A stretch of DNA of 64,000 nucleotides from Adlercreutzia hattorii (GTDB lineage: Bacteria; Actinomycetota; Coriobacteriia; Coriobacteriales; Eggerthellaceae): the NCBI RefSeq assembly GCF_011405655.1, contig NZ_AP022829.1, positions 124,001 through 188,000 on the forward strand, read 5' to 3'. Every line of letters begins with the position of its first letter. The first letter of the stretch is position 1. Positions 44,295-52,738 of this stretch are shown piece after piece. The notes beneath the pieces were generated by a model. The model saw only the letters and a list, made by a program, of their open reading frames with translations, was not told the DNA's origin and made no database searches. The translations under genes and the position numbers were made by a program.

Positions 44295-45290
44295 GTGGGA
44301 TTCTTTGATGGTCTTAAACGAGACACAAAACAAGCCCGGACTGTCGAAGAGGTTGATCAACCTCAGACTCAGGAACAAGAAGTGGTAGCCGCTGAAGAGG
44401 AACTCGTTGACGATCCTGAAAATATTGAAGTGGTTGTCAGGGAGGTTGAGGATTACGCAGCTCCTGTGATTCCTCGAGAACCTTTGAAGAGCTATAAAGA
44501 CAAAGCGCCGGTGCGTCATGTTGTCGGACAGACGAAGATTATTGCCATCATTAACCAAAAAGGTGGCGTAGGGAAGTCGACAACAGCGATCAACCTTGGG
44601 GCTGCACTGGGAGAGATGGGCAAACAGGTGCTTCTTGTCGATCTTGATCCTCAGGGAAATTGCTCCAGTGGCCTAGGCGTTGAGAAGAGTCTTATACAGC
44701 AGTGCATCTACGATGTTCTCCTTAACGATGTTCCTCTTGAAGAGGTAATTATTCCTGATATCGCCGAGGGATTAGACATTGCTCCGGCTACGATTAATCT
44801 TGCGGGGGCGGAAGTCGAGCTGGTCTCGGAAATGGCGCGAGAGAATCGCCTTAAGGATGCTGTGGGTAGCATGCGGGGCAAATATGATTTCATTCTCATC
44901 GACTGCCCGCCTTCTTTGGGTCTTTTAACAGTTAATGCTCTGGTGGCGGCTGATAAATTGCTTATTCCTATCCAATGCGAGTTCTATGCCTTGGAGGGTG
45001 TGACAAAACTTCTCGAATCAATGAAGCGTGTCAAATCTCGCCTTAATCCTACTCTGGATATCTACGGCATTCTTCTTACTATGTACGATAGCCGTACGAC
45101 GCTCTCGAAGCAGGTTGTCGATGAAGTGCGTGAGTATTTTGGGCGCCTGGTGTTCGCCACGCCTATTCCTCGCACGGTTAAATTGTCGGAAGCTCCGAGT
45201 TTTGGGCAGCCGATTACCCAATACGATCCCAAGGGAAGAGGCGCTCTTTCCTATATTGAATTAGCGAAGGAAGTGATTGCACGTGGCTAA
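44295..45290 (+). CDS. parA: ParA/Soj chromosome-partitioning ATPase
   Basis: 331 residues from a GTG with AAGGAGG upstream. The deviant Walker A NQKGGVGKST lies at 88-97, then LLVDLDPQGN, the switch FILIDCPPSLGLLTVNAL and the C-terminal AKEVIA. An unusual N-terminal extension of about 80 residues, mostly acidic (EEELVDDPENIEVVVREVED), precedes the MinD/ParA core. It moves ParB-parS complexes. It overlaps parB by 8 bp. Confidence 0.93.
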   Translation: MGFFDGLKRDTKQARTVEEVDQPQTQEQEVVAAEEELVDDPENIEVVVREVEDYAAPVIPREPLKSYKDKAPVRHVVGQTKIIAIINQKGGVGKSTTAINLGAALGEMGKQVLLVDLDPQGNCSSGLGVEKSLIQQCIYDVLLNDVPLEEVIIPDIAEGLDIAPATINLAGAEVELVSEMARENRLKDAVGSMRGKYDFILIDCPPSLGLLTVNALVAADKLLIPIQCEFYALEGVTKLLESMKRVKSRLNPTLDIYGILLTMYDSRTTLSKQVVDEVREYFGRLVFATPIPRTVKLSEAPSFGQPITQYDPKGRGALSYIELAKEVIARG

Positions 45291-46335
45291 GCCCGAACGT
45301 CGTGGAGGACTCGGTCGAGGTCTGGGTTCCCTCCTCCCCGGTTCCTATGAATCACCTGCCCCTGTTTCCCCTGCGCCCGAGCGCCAGAGAGTGACAATTG
45401 AAGTAGATGAAGAGGCGGCGCGAGAGGCCCCTGTTTCCACACGGCCCGTACGGACGATGGTTGAGATAGAGGAAGAACCAGTTAAGGTCTCTGAACCCAT
45501 TGTGCGAGAAGCCATCATTGAGGAATCGAGGACTGAGGAGGTTCCTGCACGGGGAACTGATGAGGTGGAGATTGATAGAATCGCCCCTAATCCTGATCAG
45601 CCGAGAACCCAATTTAAAAAAGAGGAAATAGAAGAACTCGCTGCTTCTATTGAAAAGGATGGTCTGCTCCAACCTATTCTTGTAAGGCAAATGGCCGATG
45701 GTACCTATCAGATCATTGCCGGTGAGCGCCGTTGGCAAGCCTCTAAGGCTGCTGGTCTTAAGAAGGTTCCCGTTCGTGTAAAAGAGGTTGATGACGACCA
45801 AGCCCTTGAGCTTGCGTTAATTGAAAATATCCAGCGCTCTGATTTGAACCCGATAGAAGAGGCGTACGGATACCGTCGGTTGATGGAGCGACGCTCGATG
45901 ACTCAGGCGGAAGTGGCACAAGCAGTTTCCAAAGGTCGTTCGACTGTCGCCAATGCACTTCGACTTCTCGATCTTCCTGAAGAGGCTCAGCAGCTTCTGT
46001 TTGAGGAAAAGATCACGGCGGGCCATGCACGGGCCATTCTTTCAGTGCCCACAGCTGAAGGTCGTCTTTCCTTGACTCAGAAGATTATTGATAACGGTTT
46101 GAACGTACGCGAAGCAGAGAATCTTGCTCGCCTTATGTCAGGTAAAAAGGACGGCTCTGCCTCGACTCCTCGTGAGCCGATGCCTGCGGTTTACAAGTCT
46201 GTGGCGAAGACCTTACGCGAGACACTGAAGACTAACGTGCGTGTGAAATCGTCTAAAGGGAAGAACAAAATCGAGATTGAATTCAAAGATGAGGAAGATT
46301 TGCGGCGACTCTTCAGCGAGCTTGTTGGTGAGTAA
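45283..46335 (+). CDS. parB: ParB/Spo0J chromosome-partitioning protein
   Basis: About 350 residues from a GTG. The N-terminal RRGGLGRGLGSLLPG is the ParA-activating peptide, followed by an acidic linker. The CTPase/ParB core has the IAPNPDQPRTQF box, then IIAGERRWQASKAAGL and ALIENIQRSDLNPIEEA. A helix-turn-helix (TQAEVAQAVSKGRSTVANAL) and C-terminal dimer domain with VKSSKGKNKIEIEF complete it. It binds the parS sites listed here and spreads by CTP. Confidence 0.93.
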   Translation: MAKPERRGGLGRGLGSLLPGSYESPAPVSPAPERQRVTIEVDEEAAREAPVSTRPVRTMVEIEEEPVKVSEPIVREAIIEESRTEEVPARGTDEVEIDRIAPNPDQPRTQFKKEEIEELAASIEKDGLLQPILVRQMADGTYQIIAGERRWQASKAAGLKKVPVRVKEVDDDQALELALIENIQRSDLNPIEEAYGYRRLMERRSMTQAEVAQAVSKGRSTVANALRLLDLPEEAQQLLFEEKITAGHARAILSVPTAEGRLSLTQKIIDNGLNVREAENLARLMSGKKDGSASTPREPMPAVYKSVAKTLRETLKTNVRVKSSKGKNKIEIEFKDEEDLRRLFSELVGE

Positions 46336-46359
46336 CTTTCGATAGCATTTAATGACTAA

Positions 46360-46396
46360 GAAAAGAGTCTGTTTCACGTGAAATAGACTCTTTTCT
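46360..46396 (+). terminator. parB terminator built on a parS-like site
   Basis: AAAAGAGTCT and AGACTCTTTT enclose GTTTCACGTGAAAT: a 10-bp stem continued by the palindromic parS-like core (TGTTTCACGTGAAATA, 46370-46385, one mismatch), then CTTTTG. It is both a transcription stop and a potential ParB site. Confidence 0.7.
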
Positions 46397-46577
46397 TTTG
46401 TTCAGGCTCGTGAGCCTGCACGGCGCGCGAAGCGCGGCGGGCAAAAAACCACCCGCTATGCGGGTGCGCGTCGAAGGTGTTAGCGCTACCGCAAAATCAG
46501 CCGAACGCGCCACTCTATCCCGCCGGCGGCGCCCCCGGTTCCCGGCCGGGGGCGCTACCGCACTTTGGCCGCCCGCG

Positions 46578-46793
46578 CTACCTCGGGCCGCCGCCCAGGG
46601 CGCGCTCGACCGCGGGGTAGTCGAAGTCCGCGGCCCAGATCTCAACCTCCAGCGCCGGGGAGCCCTCGGCGTCCCCGGGCGCGACCGCCCAGCTCGTGAC
46701 CTCCCATCCGCCGAGCTGCGGGAACCTGACCGTCACCGCGACGTCCTCTGCGCCGAACGCGGCCAGCCACCCCGCGGCGTCCGCGGCCCTCAC
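46578..46793 (-). CDS. Third ORF of the IS21-family element, unknown
   Basis: 71 residues from a GTG overlapping the istB stop (GTGA). The sequence is AADAAGWLAAFGAEDVAVTV, then RFPQLGGWEVTSWAV and EVEIWAADFDYPAVERAL. It looks like a small compact alpha/beta domain, acidic, without cysteine or membrane segments. Translational coupling to istB and position inside the terminal repeats make it part of the element. I do not recognise it; it could modulate transposition, target immunity or host functions. Confidence 0.6.
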   Translation of the reverse strand: MRAADAAGWLAAFGAEDVAVTVRFPQLGGWEVTSWAVAPGDAEGSPALEVEIWAADFDYPAVERALGGGPR

Positions 46794-47587
46794 GACTGCC
46801 CCCTCTCGGGCAGCCCGTCGCCGTCGGCCGCCTCGGCCAGCAGGTCCTTCATGCGGTAGGACCGCCCCGTTATCTTGAGCATCGTGCAGTGGTGGCACAC
46901 CCGGTCGGCGATGGCCGCGGCGGTCACCGCGTCCCCGAACACGTCGGCCCAAAGGCCCACGGCCACGTTGGTGGTGATGACCGTGGAGCGGTGCTCGTAG
47001 CGGGCCGAGACGAGCTGGAACAGCAGGTCGGCCCCCTCCTCGTCCACGTCCAGGTAGCCGAGCTCGTCGATGATGAGCAGCGTCGCGTGGGCGTAGTACT
47101 TCAGCCTCTTCGCCAGGATGCCGCGCGAGGAGGCGTCCTTCAGGTCGCGCACCAGCGCCGCGCAGTCGGTGAAGCGCACCTCCTTGCGGGCGCGCACCGC
47201 CTCCACCCCCAGCGCCACCGCGATGTGGGTCTTGCCCACGCCCGGGCTGCCGACCAGAACCACGTTCTCGGCCGCGTCCAGGAACCTGAGCGTGGCCAGG
47301 TCGTCCACGACGGCCCTGGGTATGGAGGGCTGGAAGGAGAAGTCGAAGTCGGCCAGCGTCTTGACGAACGGGAAGCCGGCGGCGCGCACCTTGCGGTCGG
47401 TCCCGCGACGGCGCTTGGCCTCGGCCTCCTCGGAGGTCATGGCGAGCATCGCCGAGGCGAAGTCGGCCTCGCCGGCGGCCACCGCCGACATCCAGTGGGG
47501 CAGCCCCGCCGCCATGGCGTCCAGCCCCAGCTCCGAGAGGTTCTCGCGTATGCGGGCGTAGGCGCCGCCCTCGTCCCGGGCGCTCAC
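46790..47587 (-). CDS. istB: IS21-family helper ATPase IstB
   Basis: 265 residues from a GTG that overlaps the istA stop by 4 bp. The N-terminal helical region precedes the AAA+ core with VVLVGSPGVGKTHIAVALGV (Walker A 113-120), LLIIDELGYLDVDEEGADLL (Walker B), sensor ITTNVAVGLWADVFGD and an Arg-containing ADRVCHHC. IstB oligomerises on target DNA and recruits IstA. The gene is intact. Confidence 0.93.
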   Translation of the reverse strand: MSARDEGGAYARIRENLSELGLDAMAAGLPHWMSAVAAGEADFASAMLAMTSEEAEAKRRRGTDRKVRAAGFPFVKTLADFDFSFQPSIPRAVVDDLATLRFLDAAENVVLVGSPGVGKTHIAVALGVEAVRARKEVRFTDCAALVRDLKDASSRGILAKRLKYYAHATLLIIDELGYLDVDEEGADLLFQLVSARYEHRSTVITTNVAVGLWADVFGDAVTAAAIADRVCHHCTMLKITGRSYRMKDLLAEAADGDGLPERGQS

Positions 47588-48813
47588 AGCGACCCCTCCC
47601 CGAGCCTGCCGAGCAGCTCCAGGTTGGCGCGGGCCGCCGCCTCGATGTCGGCGTCGGCGTAGCGCGCCTTCGCGGCCAGGGCCTCGGCGTAGTGCGCCGG
47701 GTCGTAGACGACGGGCCCTCCCGGGGCCGACAGGTCGTGGACCGCGACGGTCTCGCCGGCCATCTCCACCCTCACCTGGCCCGACGGCATCGCGAGCACC
47801 TTGACGCGCCTGCCTATGCAGCGCCGGGGCACCGAGAACTCGCGGCCCCGGCAGCGGACGAGCATCGTGGGGGGCGCCGCCTGGACGGAGACGTCGGCCA
47901 CCATCGACTCCAAAAGCCCCATGTTGCCCACCTTGCGCAGCTCCTCCTTCTCGCGCATGAACAGCACCGCCGGCGGCACCCCGGTCGACGCGCTGGGCTC
48001 GGTGTTGCACCGCGCCTCGATGCGCGCGATGGCGGCCACGAGCCCCTCCTCGCCGCGGAAGTCGCCCTCGTAGACGGCCAGCCTCGACAGGAACCGGTTC
48101 GACGACTCCACCTTGCCCTTGGTCTGCGGGCTCCTCGGCCGCGCCAGCTCCAGCTCGAAGCCCGCCGCGGCGGCGAACCTGGCGAAGCGCGCCGAGACGC
48201 GCCGCCCCGAGGCGGAGGACGAGACGATGGAGGACATGTTGTCGGTGACCAGCGTGCGCGCCGTGCCTCCGTTGGCGGCCATCACCGCCAGCAGGCACGC
48301 CATGACGTCGTCCTCGGTGCGCGTCCTGGAGTAGACGAACCGGTGGAGCCGGGAGTAGCCCAGCGTGGCCGAGAACACGTTGAACTCGAACACCTCGCCC
48401 TCGGCGTCGGCCATGCGCAGCGACTCCTTCCAGTCGAACTGCATCTGCTCGCCGGGCGCCGTCTCGAAGCGGGGGTGGGGCTCGGGGCCCTCCGGAGGGC
48501 GCCCGCACTCGATGCCGTTGCGGCGCATCCACTTGGTGAGCGTGTTGTAGGCCGGCGGCTCCTCGCCGGCGTAGCAGCGGTCGATCAGGTACTCGTAGAT
48601 GCCGCGCTTGGTCGCGCCGGGCAGCTGCGCCTTGGCCTCTATGACCTCCCTGTGGCGGTCCAGCCCGCTCGGGCGGCACCTGCGCGCGTCCTCCACCTGG
48701 CCGCCGGCCTTCCAGTACTTGGCCACCGTGTGCCGGTTCATGCCGTAGCGCCGGGCGATGTCGGTGAAGTTGGGCGTGGTGCCCGCCTGCCTGTACATGT
48801 CGAACTCTCCCAT
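47584..48813 (-). CDS. istA: IS21-family transposase IstA
   Basis: 409 residues from the ATG at 48813 (AAGGA 6 nt upstream). It has an N-terminal helix-turn-helix (PNFTDIARRYGMNRHTVAKY) and a DDE core with GEQMQFDWKES, TLVTDNMSS and KGKVESSNRFL supplying D, D and E. A C-terminal Mu-transposase-like beta domain follows (VRCRGREFSVPRRCIGRRVK). All catalytic residues are present. It is translationally coupled to istB. Confidence 0.92.
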   Translation of the reverse strand: MGEFDMYRQAGTTPNFTDIARRYGMNRHTVAKYWKAGGQVEDARRCRPSGLDRHREVIEAKAQLPGATKRGIYEYLIDRCYAGEEPPAYNTLTKWMRRNGIECGRPPEGPEPHPRFETAPGEQMQFDWKESLRMADAEGEVFEFNVFSATLGYSRLHRFVYSRTRTEDDVMACLLAVMAANGGTARTLVTDNMSSIVSSSASGRRVSARFARFAAAAGFELELARPRSPQTKGKVESSNRFLSRLAVYEGDFRGEEGLVAAIARIEARCNTEPSASTGVPPAVLFMREKEELRKVGNMGLLESMVADVSVQAAPPTMLVRCRGREFSVPRRCIGRRVKVLAMPSGQVRVEMAGETVAVHDLSAPGGPVVYDPAHYAEALAAKARYADADIEAAARANLELLGRLGEGSL

Positions 48814-49068
48814 GATGTTCCTTTCCAATCGGGGCTCCTTCCGTCCGGAGACGTCGGGAGCCTACACCTTGCGGCGCCGGGGGCGCCGCCGGCCAAAGTC
48901 CGGTAGCGCGATCGGCGCCTGTGCGGTGGCGCGATTGGCGGGAAGCGGGGGCCCAATCGGCGATTATTACGGTAGCGCTAACAGAAGGCTCCGCCCTTGC
49001 GTCAAAACGCCGCCAGTCGGGATACGATACGGGTGTTCAAGTCGTATCAGCCCGGAAAGGCGGCCGTT

Positions 49069-49527
49069 TTGGCAAACAAGGCACACAGCCTGTCGCACAC
49101 GAAGTGGATGTGCAAGTACCACATCGTGTTCACACCGAAGTATAGGCGCAAACTGATATACAGCCAATACAGGGATTCGCTGGGCGAGATATTCCGCAAC
49201 CTGTGCAGGTACAAGGGGGTGGAGATAATCGAGGGGCACCTGATGCCCGACCACGTCCACATGCTGGTCAGCATACCTCCCAAGATCAGCGTGTCCAGCT
49301 TCATGGGCTACCTCAAGGGCAAGAGCGCGCTCATGATGTTCGACAAGCACGCCAACCTCAAGTACAAGTTCGGCAACAGGCACTTCTGGTCCGAGGGCTA
49401 CTACGTGTCGACCGTCGGCCTGAACGAGGCGACGATAGCGAAGCACATCAGGGAGCAGGAGGCCCACGACATCGCGCTGGACAAGTTGAGCGTCAAGGAG
49501 TACGAGGACCCGTTCAAGAGGAAGTAG
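49069..49527 (+). CDS. tnpA: IS200/IS605-family transposase TnpA, copy 1
   Basis: 152 residues from a TTG at 49069 (GGAAAGG upstream). This is a Y1 HUH transposase: MCKYHIVFTPKYRRKLIY, HUH motif DHVHMLVSIPP (His62, His64), and a catalytic Tyr in FWSEGYYVSTVG. It excises and inserts single-stranded DNA using subterminal hairpins. Its protein sequence is identical to copy 2 (60438), so transposition is recent. The IS21 insertion upstream separates it from its left end, which probably disables this copy in cis. Confidence 0.92.
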   Translation: MANKAHSLSHTKWMCKYHIVFTPKYRRKLIYSQYRDSLGEIFRNLCRYKGVEIIEGHLMPDHVHMLVSIPPKISVSSFMGYLKGKSALMMFDKHANLKYKFGNRHFWSEGYYVSTVGLNEATIAKHIREQEAHDIALDKLSVKEYEDPFKRK

Positions 49528-49770
49528 GGGAGCCCCTTTAGGGGCTGCCCGGTAGTACGAGGGCCGCTTTGTGCGGCCCGCGAGAGACAAGGGCGGTACG
49601 GCTTGAACGAAGTGAGAGGCAGCGCCTTTAGACGCTGCCGGCCCCCCTCGGCCTTATAGGCCCAGAGCAAACCACCCCTTTGAGGGGTGGTTCATGATTA
49701 AAAGAAGTTGTTGTAGACCCTAGTGTGAGGTAAGAGAAAATGCTTTACATAACATGCCATTAGTTATCTT

Positions 49771-49786
49771 TGTTTCACGTGAAACA
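49771..49786. promoter_or_regulatory. parS site (perfect)
   Basis: TGTTTCACGTGAAACA, exact consensus, between the IS200 element and rlmN, about 3.4 kb from parB. Confidence 0.92.
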
Positions 49787-49804
49787 AGAGAAGAGAAAGA
49801 CGAA

Positions 49805-50860
49805 TTAACGAAGAGAACCTTGCGCTAACTTGTTTTTTAACTGACCACATGCTCCATCGATATCAGCTCCGCGGGATTTTCTGAAACTTGTTTCCACACC
49901 ATAATGGATCAGCGTCTCGACCCAATGTTTTGCAGTTGCTGGCGAGGCAGCTTGCAGAGGGGATCCTTCTACGGTGTTCACCGGAAGAAGGTTGACATGG
50001 CAGAGTAGCCCATCGCAGAAGTCGAGAAGTGCTCGAAGATCTTCTTCTGAATCGTTGACATCCTTGATGAGGAGATACTCGAAGGAGACACGACGGTTGG
50101 TTGACTGGGTGTATCTCTCCACAGCCTTTTTTAGATCCGAAAGAGGTTGCTTTGCCACTTTCGGCATAAGCCGATCACGCTTCTTCTGTAAAGCCGAATG
50201 AAGAGACACGGCGAGCGTGAATTGCTCTGGCTCTTGGGAGAGACGATCGATCCCATCTGTAATACCGCAGGTAGAGAGCGTGATATGTCTCGCTCCTATA
50301 TTGAAATCGTCCCGGCTGTTTAGAATGCGCAAAGCGGCAAGAACTTCATCGTAGTTAAGGAAAGGTTCCCCTTGACCCATAACAACGACATTGCTTACCC
50401 GTTCTTGGAAATCCTCTTGGACGAGAGCCACTTGAGCGATGATTTCTGCAGCCGTGAGATTCCGTGTAAGGCCTTCGCGGCCAGTTGCACAGAATTGGCA
50501 GGCCATAGGACATCCTACTTGTGAGGAAACGCATACTGATAGCCGATCGAGGGAGCCGTCTCGATGGTAGACGGGCATGCCCACCGTCTCAACTAATGAG
50601 CCGTCGGCCAGGGTCACAACATATTTGCGTGTCCCATCTAAGGAAACTTGTCGGTCGAAAATTTTTACCGTCTCCAACGGAAAGAACTCAGAAAGTTTTG
50701 TTCTGAGGTCTTTCGGAAGGTTGGACATGGTATCGAAAGAAGCCGCATGATGGCGGTGAACCCACTCGTGGATCTGTTTTGCGCGAAAGCGCGGGTATCC
50801 CCACGAGGTGACAAGATCCTCGAGTTCGGCTTCTGTAAGCTTTATCAGTTCGTTATTCAT
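49805..50860 (-). CDS. rlmN: 23S rRNA (adenine-2503 C2) methyltransferase RlmN
   Basis: 351 residues. Radical-SAM motif CPMACQFC (Cys117, 121, 124) preceded by SSQVG, then NVVVMGQGEPFLNYDEV and the C-terminal SRGADIDGACGQL with the second catalytic Cys. An N-terminal FRAKQIHEWVH region is present. It also modifies some tRNAs. The presence of both methyl-carrier cysteines argues for RlmN, not Cfr. Confidence 0.93.
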   Translation of the reverse strand: MNNELIKLTEAELEDLVTSWGYPRFRAKQIHEWVHRHHAASFDTMSNLPKDLRTKLSEFFPLETVKIFDRQVSLDGTRKYVVTLADGSLVETVGMPVYHRDGSLDRLSVCVSSQVGCPMACQFCATGREGLTRNLTAAEIIAQVALVQEDFQERVSNVVVMGQGEPFLNYDEVLAALRILNSRDDFNIGARHITLSTCGITDGIDRLSQEPEQFTLAVSLHSALQKKRDRLMPKVAKQPLSDLKKAVERYTQSTNRRVSFEYLLIKDVNDSEEDLRALLDFCDGLLCHVNLLPVNTVEGSPLQAASPATAKHWVETLIHYGVETSFRKSRGADIDGACGQLKNKLAQGSLR

Positions 50861-50932
50861 AGGTTCATTATAGACGGTGGCGTTGCTCTGATATACTGCC
50901 TCCAGAGATTTACCGTCTGGAAGGAATGCTCC

Positions 50933-51883
50933 ATGGCAGCAGTAGTTGAACCCGCAAAATGTCGCGTCGCCCTCTTAGCTGGAGGAACCAGTGGGGAACG
51001 CGAAATTTCCCTTGCATCGGGCAAAGGTGCCGGGGAGGCGCTTCGTGAAGCGGGGTTTATTGTTCAGGAGTTGGATCCGGCGAAGAAGGACCATCTGAAA
51101 ACGCTCATTGAGGAGCCCTTCGACGTTGCCTTTCTCTGTCTTCATGGAAAAGGTGGCGAGGATGGCGTGCTCCAGGGTTTTCTGGAAACGATCGGCCTTC
51201 CCTATACAGGACCTGGTGTGTGGTCAAGCGCGACGGCGATGAACAAGGCCCAATCCAAGCTCTTTTACCAGCGCGAAGGCATTCCTACTGCTCCCTATCA
51301 ATACATCAAGAAGGGAGAGGGATATTCCGTTCAAGAACTTGCATTGGCTATGGGCGGAACCTGTGTCGTGAAACCGGCTACCGAAGGCAGCGCTTTGGGC
51401 ATTTACATCGTGGAAGGCGAAGAAGCTATCGCAGATGCCATCGAGCGTGTGTTTGAAATCGACGAGCTTGTTGTCGTTGAGAAGTATATTCAAGGTACCG
51501 AGCTCACGGTTGCCGTGTTGGGCAATAGGGATCCTTTCGCTTTACCTGTCATCGAGATTGTTCCTAAAGCTGATTTTTATGATTTCGAATCGAAATATGC
51601 CCCCGGCGGTTCGCAGCATATCTGCCCGGCACCTCTCGATGAGGAGAAAACCAAGCAAGTAATGGACGCCGCTGTCGGCGCCCATAAGGCATTGCAGTGC
51701 AGTGGCGTGTCGCGTTCCGATTTCATTCTCGACGAGAATGGCATCCCGTGGATTCTGGAGACCAATACCATCCCTGGTATGACGGCGACCTCGCTTCTTC
51801 CCGATGCGGCCCGCGCGGCAGGCATCAGTTTCCCTGAGTTGTGCACGAAGCTCATTGAGTATGCCTTCGAAGAGGGAGAGTAA
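50933..51883 (+). CDS. ddl: D-alanine--D-alanine ligase
   Basis: 316 residues from the ATG at 50933, which follows AAGGA at 8 nt; a longer frame from 50648 is antisense to rlmN. ATP-grasp fold: LLAGGTSGEREISLASG, CLHGKGGEDGVLQGFLE, VKPATEGSALGIYIV (Ser binds substrate), SQHICPAPLD and a metal site near LETNTIPGMT. It makes the peptidoglycan dipeptide. A hairpin follows (51897-51918). Confidence 0.93.
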   Translation: MAAVVEPAKCRVALLAGGTSGEREISLASGKGAGEALREAGFIVQELDPAKKDHLKTLIEEPFDVAFLCLHGKGGEDGVLQGFLETIGLPYTGPGVWSSATAMNKAQSKLFYQREGIPTAPYQYIKKGEGYSVQELALAMGGTCVVKPATEGSALGIYIVEGEEAIADAIERVFEIDELVVVEKYIQGTELTVAVLGNRDPFALPVIEIVPKADFYDFESKYAPGGSQHICPAPLDEEKTKQVMDAAVGAHKALQCSGVSRSDFILDENGIPWILETNTIPGMTATSLLPDAARAAGISFPELCTKLIEYAFEEGE

Positions 51884-51896
51884 GCGCTTGCGGCCG

Positions 51897-51918
51897 AGGG
51901 GCGACCAAGGTCGCCCCT
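51897..51918 (+). terminator. Hairpin downstream of ddl
   Basis: AGGGGCGACC / GGTCGCCCCT with a 2-nt centre (10-bp palindrome) just after ddl. It has no T-run on the plus strand, so termination strength is uncertain. Confidence 0.5.
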
Positions 51919-51940
51919 TACGGTTACCGGTTAGATAACT

Positions 51941-51969
51941 AAAACAAGTGTTCTCGTTTTAGAACACTC
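51941..51969 (-). terminator. Terminator of the 51959 gene
   Basis: AGTGTTCT / AGAACACT (8 bp, loop CGTTTT), followed on the minus strand by TTGTTTTAG. The gene's stop codon lies in the stem. Confidence 0.6.
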
Positions 51970-52597
51970 CGCAAGACTTCAGGCCGATGATGATGGCGGC
52001 AACGAGGGCAAGAAGAAAGGCCCAGCTGAGAATGTAACAGCCTTTATTGCCCGTGCGTCCAGCCTCCACGAGGCCGTCGATGAACCCTCGGCGCGTTTTA
52101 AGTAGCGCCATGCCGCGTTGTTTCTCGGGGAGAGGTTCGCGCTCGCTCGGAAGCCACGTGCCGTTCGAGTCGATGATCTCGTCGACGGCCGACCCCTTCA
52201 ACGCCAGCTTCGGGCGAATGCCCTTGCCGATAAGCCCGCAGATGCCATCGATGAACTGGTTGAATTCTTCTGAGTAATGGGGGCTGTACCCGATAACTGC
52301 GGCCTGTCCCCAATATTCACCTGGCTCAGGTGTTTCCGTGAAGGCGACAAAGGAGAGAATTCCCACGAGTTCCAGACCTTCCGCTGCCAAAAGGCTCAGT
52401 TCGCGTGAGAAGCTGTCGTCGAAGTAACCGATAGTTTCGTTGAACTTGTTGATAAGCCATGCGCGATGGACGCCCTCGTCCATAGTGAGATTGATGCGGT
52501 ATCGGTCTCCCACGAGGGTGTTGGAACCCATGAACACCGCCGCATCTTTCTTTGAGACCGTTCGAAATGTTTGATATGTACCGAAATACCGTTCCAT
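51959..52597 (-). CDS. Membrane-anchored protein of unknown function
   Basis: 212 residues from the ATG at 52597 (GGAGAG 7 nt upstream); a longer frame to 52678 has no start support. An N-terminal domain of about 120 residues (MERYFGTYQTFRTVSKKDAA, INLTMDEGVHRAWLINKFNE) has mixed alpha/beta character, and a basic central region follows. A C-terminal helix (ILSWAFLLALVAAIIIGLKS) ends in CGVF, so it is a tail-anchored type protein facing the cytosol. No family recognised. It is divergent from the DinG-like gene, separated by about 140 bp. Confidence 0.65.
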   Translation of the reverse strand: MERYFGTYQTFRTVSKKDAAVFMGSNTLVGDRYRINLTMDEGVHRAWLINKFNETIGYFDDSFSRELSLLAAEGLELVGILSFVAFTETPEPGEYWGQAAVIGYSPHYSEEFNQFIDGICGLIGKGIRPKLALKGSAVDEIIDSNGTWLPSEREPLPEKQRGMALLKTRRGFIDGLVEAGRTGNKGCYILSWAFLLALVAAIIIGLKSCGVF

Positions 52598-52738
52598 GAA
52601 TATTCTCTCCGCCCTGGCTGATACAATACCGTGAGTTGTCGAGAACACCATAACCGAGCCCGATGAATCAGGGAACACTCGCTAGGCCGAGGTTCCTTTT
52701 TTTCACCACCAAGGGCGCCGCGAAAGATAGGCTGCGCT

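Larger units (their letters stand above)
46478..48983 (-). mobile_element. IS21-family insertion sequence (istA-istB plus third ORF)
   Basis: 2506 bp bounded by perfect 14-bp inverted repeats TGTTAGCGCTACCG and a 5-bp target duplication GAAGG (46473-46477 and 48984-48988). Inner terminal repeats GCGCTACCGCACTTTGGCC (46552-46570) and its near-inverse at 48892-48910 are the multiple end repeats typical of IS21. All genes read on the minus strand. Confidence 0.93.
46401..49699 (+). mobile_element. IS200/IS605-type element, copy 1, interrupted by an IS21-family element
   Basis: The left piece is 46401-46477 and the right piece 48989-49699. Joined, they are 788 bp, exactly the size of the uninterrupted copy at 60281-61068, with the same ends (TTCAGGCTCG...TTCATGATT). 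Subterminal hairpins are present: ACCCGC/GCGGGT at the left, AACCACCCC/GGGGTGGTT at the right. The interruption lies between the left hairpin and tnpA. Confidence 0.85.

Noticed and set aside
50648-50932. Longer Ddl start
   Set aside because: The extra 95 codons are antisense to rlmN and have no ligase similarity; the ATG at 50933 has a ribosome site.
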